From an uncultured Pelagibacteraceae bacterium (GTDB lineage Bacteria > Pseudomonadota > Alphaproteobacteria > Pelagibacterales > Pelagibacteraceae), in the NCBI GenBank assembly GCA_902622655.1, contig CACNQY010000008.1, positions 1 through 45,816 of the forward strand: 45,816 nucleotides of DNA, in the 5' to 3' direction. Below are positions 34,917-42,471 of this stretch, piece by piece; positions within the stretch are counted from its first letter, which is position 1; the number at the start of each line of letters is the position of its first letter. The position numbers were made by a program, and so were the translations under genes. The notes under the pieces are model-generated. The model ran no database searches. It worked only from the letters and a program-made list of their open reading frames with translations, and was not told the origin of the DNA.

Positions 34917-36368
34917 ATGCACAAAATAAATTGGAAATTTGACAATACTTACTCAAAACTTTCTGAAACGTTTAGAGAGTTTGTTAAACCAACACCAGTT
35001 CATAATCCTGAAATAGTAATTTTTAACCACGAATTAGCTAAAGAGCTTAATTTAGATTTTTCAAAAATAGACAATAGAGAATTATCAAAAATTTTCTCTG
35101 GAAATAGCTTACCTAAAGAAACTAAAACTTTAGCTCAAGCATATGCGGGTCATCAATTTGGTCATTTTACCATGTTAGGCGATGGCAGAGCAGTTTTATT
35201 GGGCGAACATTTAGATAATAAAAAAAATCGTTATGATATTCAGCTTAAGGGCTCTGGAAGAACTTCTTTTTCTAGAGGAGGTGATGGTCGTGCAGCTTTA
35301 GGTCCAATGCTAAGAGAATATATGATCAGTGAAGCTATAAATGCTTTAAATATACCAACAACAAGAAGTCTGGCTGTAGTAAAAACTGGGGAAAAAGTAG
35401 TAAGAGAAAATCTTTTAGAAGGTGCTATTTTAACAAGAGTTGCATCTAGTCATATTAGAGTGGGAACATTTCAATTTATTGCTGCAAAACAAAATATTGA
35501 AAATATAAATACATTAGTAAACTATACAATTAGAAGACATTACCCTGAATTAATATCATCTAAATTTAAAGCTTATGATTTGTTAAATTCAGTAATAGAA
35601 AAACAATGTAGTCTGGTAATAAACTGGATGAGAGTTGGATTTATTCATGGAGTAATGAACACTGATAATATGTCAATATCTGGTGAAACTATTGACTATG
35701 GTCCTTGTGCCTTTATGGATCATTATGATCCAAAAACTGTGTTTAGCTCAATAGATAAATTAGGAAGATATGCTTTCTCCAATCAACCACCAATTACTAA
35801 ATGGAATTTAGCAAGATTTGCAGAATGTATCATTCCTTTAATTGATAAAAGCGAGGATTATGCAATTAAATTAGCAACTGATTTAATTGATAATTTTCAA
35901 AATATTTATGAGTATAAATGGTTAAACATGATGAGGAACAAACTTGGCTTATTTGGTGAGGAAAAAAAAGATAAAAATTTAATAAATGATTTATTAGAGT
36001 GGATGAAAAAAAATAAAGCTGATTATACAAATACATTTTGCCATTTAATGGGTGTAAAATCTAATGATGATATTTATAAAAAAACTGATTTTCTTGCATG
36101 GATTGAAAAATGGAAATTAAGATCGGAATTAAATAATTCGTCTAAAGAGAGGCAAATCAAACTTATGAAAATAAATAATCCAGTTATCATACCTCGAAAT
36201 CATAAAGTAGAAGAAGCACTAAAAGAGGCAAATAATGGAAATTTAAATAAAATAAATAGATTATTAGATATTTTAAAAAAGCCATATAGCAATCAAGAAA
36301 TATCTAATGAATTTCGACTACCTGCTCCAGAGAGTAAAGAAAAATATCAAACTTTTTGTGGAACTTAA
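34917..36368 (+). CDS. selO: SelO/YdiU-family protein adenylyltransferase
   Basis: Pseudokinase-fold enzyme that transfers AMP to proteins, linked to redox stress. Family landmarks are LAQAYAGHQFGHFTMLGDGRA, DIQLKGSGRTSFSRGGDGRAALG, GFIHGVMNTDNMSI and IDYGPCAFMD, which contain the ATP- and metal-binding residues. 483 aa is near full length; the family's C-terminal Cys survives as FCGT, as in SelO proteins without selenocysteine. The ATG directly follows the terminator T-tract of fdh, leaving no room for a leader, so its mRNA may begin at or inside the hairpin. Confidence 0.92.
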   Translation: MHKINWKFDNTYSKLSETFREFVKPTPVHNPEIVIFNHELAKELNLDFSKIDNRELSKIFSGNSLPKETKTLAQAYAGHQFGHFTMLGDGRAVLLGEHLDNKKNRYDIQLKGSGRTSFSRGGDGRAALGPMLREYMISEAINALNIPTTRSLAVVKTGEKVVRENLLEGAILTRVASSHIRVGTFQFIAAKQNIENINTLVNYTIRRHYPELISSKFKAYDLLNSVIEKQCSLVINWMRVGFIHGVMNTDNMSISGETIDYGPCAFMDHYDPKTVFSSIDKLGRYAFSNQPPITKWNLARFAECIIPLIDKSEDYAIKLATDLIDNFQNIYEYKWLNMMRNKLGLFGEEKKDKNLINDLLEWMKKNKADYTNTFCHLMGVKSNDDIYKKTDFLAWIEKWKLRSELNNSSKERQIKLMKINNPVIIPRNHKVEEALKEANNGNLNKINRLLDILKKPYSNQEISNEFRLPAPESKEKYQTFCGT

Positions 36369-36369
36369 A

Positions 36370-37473
36370 TTATAGAACGTATGGCTCTGGTCTAGCTGTT
36401 TTACCTAAAACTCTCTCAACTGCAAAATCACTTATATCTATTGTTTGGTAAGATCCTGTTGTAATTAATTCGGTTAAAGCCCTACCAATACCTGGTGCTT
36501 GCATTAATCCTCTACCCGTAAAGCCAGATGCCATATAAACATTATCAAATTTTGGATGTTTACCAACTACCGCATTATTATCTAGTCTATTACAATCATA
36601 ATAGCCTGCCCATCCTCCAGTTAACTTTAGCTCTTCGAAAGCAGGAATTCTCTTGGCTAGTGCTGGCCAAACTAATTCCTCAAAATCATTCCAAGCTGGC
36701 TCTAAATCTTCTGCATCAAATACAGAAATTGGTGAACCAGCCAAATATTCTCCCCCTTCTGGTCTCCAATATACACCTGTAGTTAAGTCTCCACTTAATG
36801 GCATCTCTTTTATATATGTTGGACATTTAACTCTAAAAACAGTGTGCTTTTGTGGAACAACTGGAATATCTTCTAATAATTCCTTTGTCCAGCATCCAGC
36901 AGCTGAAACAATAGTTTTAGCTTTTATTTCTGAAATACTTTTTACTTCACCTTTAATAAATTCAGCTCCAAGCTCTATTGCTTTGCTTTTTAGGGCGCTA
37001 TGAAACATAAATGGATCAATCCATCCTTCACTTTGATTGTCTGTGTAAGTTGCTGTCTCAATTCCTTCATTATTAACGTAAGGAAAAACTTTTGATAATT
37101 CTGAGCCTTTAATATTTTTTGTTCCTGCACCACAATCTTCATGATTTTTTAATGCTCTATATTGTTCCTCTGCGTGTTCAGGGCCAAACATTAATAGATA
37201 ACCATTGGTCACCATGCTTGCTGTAGGATTGGGGTTTTTTTTTGTTTTTAATAATTCTGGTATTTGAAAAATGAATTCTTTTGCAAATTTTCCTAACAAA
37301 ATATTTTCTTTTTGGAAAAATTGTCTTCTAAAACCACCTAGTGATAATGGGAATGAAGCAGTTTTATAAGTGGGGTCTCTTTCAATAACTTTTACTTTTC
37401 TACCCTCTTTGGATAAAAAATAAGCTGTTGCTGTTCCAATTATTCCACCGCCAATTACTACAACGTCTTCCAT
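36370..37473 (-). CDS. DadA-like FAD-dependent oxidoreductase (DAO family)
   Basis: Flavoenzyme of the D-amino acid oxidase/sarcosine-dimethylglycine oxidase superfamily (367 aa). It has N-terminal FAD motif VVIGGGIIGTATAYFLSKEG, SAAGCW in the middle, and C-terminal ASGFTGRGLMQAPGIG for FAD. It resembles FOXRED1-type proteins. Because creatinase produces sarcosine nearby, sarcosine or an N-methyl amino acid is a possible substrate, but no active-site feature proves it. It follows TspO by two bases, so the two share a transcript. Confidence 0.83.
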   Translation of the reverse strand: MEDVVVIGGGIIGTATAYFLSKEGRKVKVIERDPTYKTASFPLSLGGFRRQFFQKENILLGKFAKEFIFQIPELLKTKKNPNPTASMVTNGYLLMFGPEHAEEQYRALKNHEDCGAGTKNIKGSELSKVFPYVNNEGIETATYTDNQSEGWIDPFMFHSALKSKAIELGAEFIKGEVKSISEIKAKTIVSAAGCWTKELLEDIPVVPQKHTVFRVKCPTYIKEMPLSGDLTTGVYWRPEGGEYLAGSPISVFDAEDLEPAWNDFEELVWPALAKRIPAFEELKLTGGWAGYYDCNRLDNNAVVGKHPKFDNVYMASGFTGRGLMQAPGIGRALTELITTGSYQTIDISDFAVERVLGKTARPEPYVL

Positions 37474-37475
37474 TT

Positions 37476-37943
37476 CTAATTTAATAAAATTAAGCTTGTA
37501 TTGAGAATTAGTGCAAAGCTACACCAAAGTAAATATGGAATCATTAAGTAAGCACTCAACATCTTGACGCGTTTGAACCTTAAAATAAGAATGATTATCA
37601 ATGTTATTAGTATAATTAATATTAAGAGTGCTAAAACCATATTATGGTAAACAAAAAAAACTATACTCCAAGTTGTATTAAACAATAAATGAATAAAATA
37701 AATAAAAACAGTATTCATATCTCTGTTTTTAGCATGCCAATAGAGCCAAATTGATACTGTCATCATAATGTAAAGAGATGTCCAAACAGGTCCAAATACC
37801 CAATCTGGTGGATTAAAAGTTGGTTTATTTAAAAATGAATACCATGGCTCTTTAAATGTAATAGTAGCAAAACCTCCAATTAATGACGCAGTGAAAGTAA
37901 AAGAAAGAAAAAATATAAATGTTAAAAATTTATTTTTAAACAT
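37476..37943 (-). CDS. tspO: TspO/MBR family protein
   Basis: Five-helix membrane protein that binds porphyrins and sterol-like ligands; bacterial forms are involved in tetrapyrrole and stress responses. It has the conserved ASLIGGFATI, WYSFLNKPTFNPPDWVFGPVWT, and a later LFNTTWSIVFF segment. About 155 aa. The frame extends to 37958 (MYISN), but the ATG at 37943 (MFKNKF) fits the family start and leaves 23 bases before the divergent SDR gene. Two bases separate it from the DadA-like gene downstream. Confidence 0.9.
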   Translation of the reverse strand: MFKNKFLTFIFFLSFTFTASLIGGFATITFKEPWYSFLNKPTFNPPDWVFGPVWTSLYIMMTVSIWLYWHAKNRDMNTVFIYFIHLLFNTTWSIVFFVYHNMVLALLILIILITLIIILILRFKRVKMLSAYLMIPYLLWCSFALILNTSLILLN

Positions 37944-37966
37944 ATTAGATATATACATAACAAAAA

Positions 37967-38725
37967 ATGAGTAAAAAAACTATTTGGATTACAGGTGGCA
38001 GTACAGGAATTGGTAAATCTTTAGCAATTAAATTTGCAAGCAAAGGATGGAATGTTGCTGTGTCTGCAAGAAGAGTAGAATTATTAAATGAACTTTCTAA
38101 TTCCCATGAAAATATTTCAGGTTTTCCTTTAGATGTTACTGACAAAGAAAAATGCAAAGAAGTATTTGATAAAATTAAAAATAAGTATGAAAGTATTGAT
38201 ATTTGCTTTTTTTCTACAGGAACATGGGATCCTAAAAAAGAAAAAGATATAGATGTTGAACAAATGGAAAATGTATTTAAAGTAAATTTTTTTGGTACTG
38301 TTAACAGTATTAAAGCAGTTGAAAAATACTTCAGAGATAGAAAAAATGGTATTATCACTATAGTTTCGTCAATTGCTGGATATAGGGGATTACCTAATTC
38401 AACTGGATATGGACCATCTAAATCTGCATTAAACAACTTAGCTGAAAGTTTGTACTTTGATTTCAAAAGATTCAATGTACGTGTTTGCTTAGTCTCTCCT
38501 GGATTTATTCAAACACCAATGACAGATAAAAATGATTTTAAAATGCCATTTTTAAAAACTCCCGAGTATGCTGCAGATCAAATTTATGAAGGTTTAGTTA
38601 ACAAAAATATATTCGAAATACATTTTCCAAAATCGCTTACAATTACATTAAAACTATTAAGTCTTTTACCAAGTAAAATTTACTTTAGTTTAGTTAGGAA
38701 ACTTACAAAATATCAGAAAAAATAA
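37967..38725 (+). CDS. Short-chain dehydrogenase/reductase
   Basis: Classical SDR of 252 aa with cofactor loop TGGSTGIG (10-17), FFSTGTW in place of the usual NNAG, and the catalytic Ser, Tyr and Lys in IVSSIAG and YGPSKSA. The C-terminal part is rich in basic and hydrophobic residues (about 215-252), which suggests membrane association and a lipid substrate. It is convergent with the DUF3833-CFA-DUF1365-flavin oxidoreductase cluster. Related clusters in Rhodobacter also contain an SDR. Substrate unknown. Confidence 0.83.
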   Translation: MSKKTIWITGGSTGIGKSLAIKFASKGWNVAVSARRVELLNELSNSHENISGFPLDVTDKEKCKEVFDKIKNKYESIDICFFSTGTWDPKKEKDIDVEQMENVFKVNFFGTVNSIKAVEKYFRDRKNGIITIVSSIAGYRGLPNSTGYGPSKSALNNLAESLYFDFKRFNVRVCLVSPGFIQTPMTDKNDFKMPFLKTPEYAADQIYEGLVNKNIFEIHFPKSLTITLKLLSLLPSKIYFSLVRKLTKYQKK

Positions 38726-39274
38726 TTAATCCTTTACAAATACAACAGTTAACTCAGCTACTTTAAAACCAAATTTAGTCATTGTAGCTCTATTTATTGC
38801 AACCCTGTCATCTTGTTTAAAAATCCAATCGTCAAATGTTATTTTCATCTCTTTACCTTTAACTGGTACCAATAAAACGTATTCAAATTTAAAGGCAGGT
38901 CCATAAGAATATCCCTTAGCTTTACCAACAACATCTCCAGCTGTTCCTTCATAATTATTCTCATCAATTTTATTTATTATCCATTCTCTATCTTGAACTT
39001 CACCATCATCCCAATTAAACTTTTCTTTAAGTATTAGCTTTTTCCCATCCCAAGTTCCATTTAAGTCTGCAGAAAATTGTCTTGTAACTTTTCCTGATCT
39101 ATTTTGTAGAACTCCCCAAGCCTTCACGTTTCCAGATAAATATTCCTCTATAATTAATCTAGGTTCTTTATTTTTAAAATCTTCTGGTTTCATAGAACTA
39201 TTATTCGAGCAACTTGTAATTAAGAATAATGAAATTATCAATGAAATTGACTTAATTATTTTTATATGTCGCAT
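38726..39274 (-). CDS. DUF3833 lipoprotein
   Basis: Lipoprotein with a signal peptide ending in the lipobox ITSC. The mature part is an all-beta domain (YLSGNVKAWGVLQNRSGKVTRQF, then LKEKFNWDDGEVQDREW) as in DUF3833 proteins, which regularly sit beside CFA synthase and DUF1365 genes. The frame is open to an ATG at 39286, but the ATG at 39274 has a GGAG site with 6-base spacing (39281-39284), so I choose it. Probable role: a periplasmic helper in lipid modification; no activity is known. Confidence 0.85.
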   Translation of the reverse strand: MRHIKIIKSISLIISLFLITSCSNNSSMKPEDFKNKEPRLIIEEYLSGNVKAWGVLQNRSGKVTRQFSADLNGTWDGKKLILKEKFNWDDGEVQDREWIINKIDENNYEGTAGDVVGKAKGYSYGPAFKFEYVLLVPVKGKEMKITFDDWIFKQDDRVAINRATMTKFGFKVAELTVVFVKD

Positions 39275-39291
39275 AAATATCTCCATTGTCT

Positions 39292-40470
39292 TTATTTGTT
39301 TTGCATTGAAAATTGTATTAGATCAATATTTTTTGACTTAAATCCAGCCTCACAATAAGAAAGGTAAAACTCCCACATTCTTTTAAATGTTAAGTCAAAA
39401 CCTTGATTTTTTATTAAATCCCATTTTTTTAAAAAATCATTTCTCCAAATAGCTAACGTATTTGCATAATGATCAGCGTAAGAAATATATGAATTTACGG
39501 CTAACCCATTATCAGAAACGTAACGATTAATACTATTTTTATTTGGTAAAAAACCACCAGGAAAAATATATTTTTGAATAAAATCTTGTTTATTTTTGTA
39601 TCGATCAAACAACCGATCATCAATAGTAATTGCTTGAATAGCAGCTTTTCCACCATCAGATAAATTATTTTTTATTGTTTTAAAATAACCCTGTAAATAA
39701 TTTTGACCAACAGCCTCAATCATCTCTATTGAGGCAATCGAATTATATTTCCCTTGAAGATCTCTATAATCTTTTATTTCAATATTTACTTTTTCATTCA
39801 AACCACAGTTAAAAATTCTCTCTTTTGCATATTCAAATTGCTTTTTTGATATTGTAATGCAATCTAATTTAACATCATATTTTTTGCCTAAGTATTCAGC
39901 GAATCCACCCCACCCACATCCAATTTCCAAAACTTTGTCACCATTATTTGGTTTAATTAGATCAATTAATTTTTGGTATTTGTTATTTTGAGCATCAGCA
40001 AGATTTTTTGATTTATCTTCAAAAATGGCACTAGAGTAGGTGAGTGTGTCATCTAACCAAAGAGAGAAAAAATCATTACCTAAATCATAATGTTTAGCAA
40101 TATTTTCTTTGCTTCGATTTTTGGTATTTTTGATTATTTTGTTTTTAAAAAAATTAATTATTGGAAAGTCAAGAAGTCCTGAAAATTTATATATAACTTC
40201 TATGTTTCTTGCGGTTAATTCAATTAAGTTTGATAAGTTATCTGTTTCAAATTCTCCTCTCATATAACTTTCAGCAAATCCAATACTGCCACCTCTAATT
40301 AAATTATAATTAAAATCTGGATTTTTGATTGAAATATTTGCATGCAATTTACTATCTGGATTTCCAAACTTTAAAAATTCTCCATTAAAAGTTTTTAATT
40401 CAAGATAACCATAGCTTATTTTGTTAAGAAATTTAAAAACTAATTTATCTGCTGCATTTTTTAAAAACAT
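39292..40470 (-). CDS. Cyclopropane-fatty-acid synthase-like methyltransferase
   Basis: SAM-dependent methyltransferase acting on unsaturated phospholipid acyl chains. An N-terminal lipid-binding domain (about 1-110) is followed by HYDLGNDFF (127-135), SAM motif I LEIGCGWGGFAEYLG (about 181-195), IEMIEAVG and the C-terminal FKRMWEFYLSYCEAGF. E. coli Cfa has YSCAYW and HTIG, whose Cys and His help bind bicarbonate; here they read YSSAIF and AITI, so the product may be a methyl-branched acid rather than a cyclopropane. It overlaps DUF1365 by one base. Confidence 0.85.
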   Translation of the reverse strand: MFLKNAADKLVFKFLNKISYGYLELKTFNGEFLKFGNPDSKLHANISIKNPDFNYNLIRGGSIGFAESYMRGEFETDNLSNLIELTARNIEVIYKFSGLLDFPIINFFKNKIIKNTKNRSKENIAKHYDLGNDFFSLWLDDTLTYSSAIFEDKSKNLADAQNNKYQKLIDLIKPNNGDKVLEIGCGWGGFAEYLGKKYDVKLDCITISKKQFEYAKERIFNCGLNEKVNIEIKDYRDLQGKYNSIASIEMIEAVGQNYLQGYFKTIKNNLSDGGKAAIQAITIDDRLFDRYKNKQDFIQKYIFPGGFLPNKNSINRYVSDNGLAVNSYISYADHYANTLAIWRNDFLKKWDLIKNQGFDLTFKRMWEFYLSYCEAGFKSKNIDLIQFSMQNK

Positions 40471-41234
40471 TAATTTTCTACTGTCATATTATTTTTAATT
40501 TTAAATTTTTTCTTTATAAATTTAATTCCTTTAATCCACAATTTAAACGCTTCATAATGTATCGCGGAAATTATTTTAAATGTCATTAAAGGGTGTTTTA
40601 GATAGGAATTCATTAAATTTTTGCTATTTAAATCAGATCTTTCACCATCTTGGGATGCAAAAAGAATTTTTCCCTCTTTATCATATTGATCTATTATTAC
40701 AGATAATTTCTGTCCTGGATTTAGTATCCTAAAAAAATAATTACATTCCATTTCAATAAATGGAGAGACATGAAATTTTTTTGAACAATTGTTTTGAACT
40801 AATTTATTTTGATCCTCTACTTTAAAAACGTATGTGTGTTGCTCGCCAAATGTATTTTTGACCTCATATAGAATAGAAATTAAATTTTCACTTTTATCAT
40901 ATACAAAGAAAATACTTAATGGATTAAAAACGTAACCTAATATCCGTGGATAACACAAAAGTTTTATTTTAATATTTTCTGTAATGATCCTATTTTTGCT
41001 TAGGTTATTTTTTACCCATTCAACTAGAGATGAGCCATCTCGATCTCCATGATCTTTCTCGAAGAAACTTACTAAATTAAATTTATTCAAAGAAAAAAAA
41101 TTTAATTTATCATTGAGCTTATTAAGCTCTGATAGATCTATAAATAGTGAAAATACTTTATATTTGAAGTAATGTTCTTTAGGTTTAAATCTCTTATGAA
41201 TTACATTACCATTATATATGCAAGAATTAATCAT
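40470..41234 (-). CDS. DUF1365 protein
   Basis: A 254-aa protein with the family opening SCIYNGNVIHKRFKPKEHYF, the middle CYPRILGYVFNPLSIFFVYD, EVKNTFGEQHTY and FHVSPFIEM. No activity has been proved, but DUF1365 genes are very often found between a flavin oxidoreductase and a CFA-type methyltransferase, and in Rhodobacter such genes belong to the singlet-oxygen regulon and to modified fatty acid synthesis. It overlaps the flavin gene by 8 bases and the CFA gene by one base. Confidence 0.85.
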   Translation of the reverse strand: MINSCIYNGNVIHKRFKPKEHYFKYKVFSLFIDLSELNKLNDKLNFFSLNKFNLVSFFEKDHGDRDGSSLVEWVKNNLSKNRIITENIKIKLLCYPRILGYVFNPLSIFFVYDKSENLISILYEVKNTFGEQHTYVFKVEDQNKLVQNNCSKKFHVSPFIEMECNYFFRILNPGQKLSVIIDQYDKEGKILFASQDGERSDLNSKNLMNSYLKHPLMTFKIISAIHYEAFKLWIKGIKFIKKKFKIKNNMTVEN

Positions 41235-42465
41235 TAAAGTTTTTTAGCATTTCAATAGATGATTTTATTCCATCTTCATGAAATCCGTAACCAAAATAAC
41301 TGCCACAAAAAAGCAAATCTTTTTGATTTTGTATTTTGAAAAGCTCAGATTGAGCATCTAATGCTTTTTGATCATAGTAAGGATGTGTAAATTTTACTTT
41401 TTTTAATATCTTTTTTTTATCAATTGTAAAATATGGATTAAGTGTTAAGAAAATATCTTCATCACATCTTAAGTTTTGTAATAAATTTAACCAGTATGTA
41501 ATTGAATTTTTCTCTAGATTTTTATTATCTATTGAAGAGTTCCAAGAAGACCATACTTTTTTATTTTTTGGCATAGCTCTTTGATCTGTGTGAATATAAG
41601 CTATATTTTCTTTATAACTGAAATTCGAGAGAATGTTTTTCTCATGATCAGTGGGATTTTCGATTAATTTTAAAGCTTCATCTGCGTGTGTCGCTAAAAT
41701 TACCTTATCATAATCAAAGAATTCACTCTCTCCACCATAATACAAATCTAGTCCTGATGGTTTTCTTTTTATTTTTATAATTTTATAATTTTTGTAATAT
41801 TCGCCACTTATTTGAGAAATAATTTTACTAACATAAGTTCTGCTTCTATTAGTTACAGTATACCATTGAGGTCTATTTTTTAATTTAAATAAACCATGGT
41901 TTTGAAAAAATTTTAGAAAAAAACCAATTGGCATCTTAGTCGCTTCATAAGGAGGCATAGACCAAATGGCCGATACCATCGGAATTATATGATAATCAAC
42001 AAATGTTTTGGAAAGTTTATTAATTTTTAAATATTCACCTAAAGTAATTTTATCGTTAGAGATATTTGCTTGATCACTTTTTTTATAAAATTTAATTATA
42101 TCAAAAAACATTTTTAAGAATTCAACATTAAATAAATTTGACTTATTAGCGAATATTCCACTCAACCCTTTTCCACAATATTCAAAATTTGAATTATCTA
42201 CTGAAACTGAAAAAGACATGTTACTTTTTTCAATTTTAATATCATTTTCCTTAAAAAAATTAATTAAATTTGGATAAGTTTGAAAATTAAAAACAATAAA
42301 ACCAATATCTACTGAAACCTTTTTTTCATTAAAAAATAAATCTATTGTATGAGAGTGACCACCAAAATGATTTTCTCTCTCAAAAAGATCTACGTGATGT
42401 TTTTTAGATAAATAATAAGCAGCACTTAATCCAGATATGCCTGACCCAACAACAGCAATTTTCAT
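41227..42465 (-). CDS. FAD/NAD(P)-binding oxidoreductase (amine oxidase-like, COG2907 type)
   Basis: Flavoprotein of 412 aa with the dinucleotide motif VVGSGISGLSAAYYLS at the N-terminus, the extended GG motif ERENHFGGHSHT, and the C-terminal LLFCGSYFGYGFHEDGIKSS for FAD. SMPPYEATKMPIGFFLKFFQNHG is typical of the group encoded beside DUF1365 and CFA-type genes, which probably oxidises or desaturates methylated acyl chains. First gene of the lipid cluster; it starts 6 bases after the gcvP stop, so it may be read from the gcv promoter. Confidence 0.85.
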   Translation of the reverse strand: MKIAVVGSGISGLSAAYYLSKKHHVDLFERENHFGGHSHTIDLFFNEKKVSVDIGFIVFNFQTYPNLINFFKENDIKIEKSNMSFSVSVDNSNFEYCGKGLSGIFANKSNLFNVEFLKMFFDIIKFYKKSDQANISNDKITLGEYLKINKLSKTFVDYHIIPMVSAIWSMPPYEATKMPIGFFLKFFQNHGLFKLKNRPQWYTVTNRSRTYVSKIISQISGEYYKNYKIIKIKRKPSGLDLYYGGESEFFDYDKVILATHADEALKLIENPTDHEKNILSNFSYKENIAYIHTDQRAMPKNKKVWSSWNSSIDNKNLEKNSITYWLNLLQNLRCDEDIFLTLNPYFTIDKKKILKKVKFTHPYYDQKALDAQSELFKIQNQKDLLFCGSYFGYGFHEDGIKSSIEMLKNFND

Positions 42466-42471
42466 TAATTA

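Noticed and set aside
37945..38475. 176-codon minus-strand open frame opposite the SDR gene
   Set aside because: It lies antisense to a clear SDR with intact motifs, and its own translation has no recognisable domain; a shadow frame.
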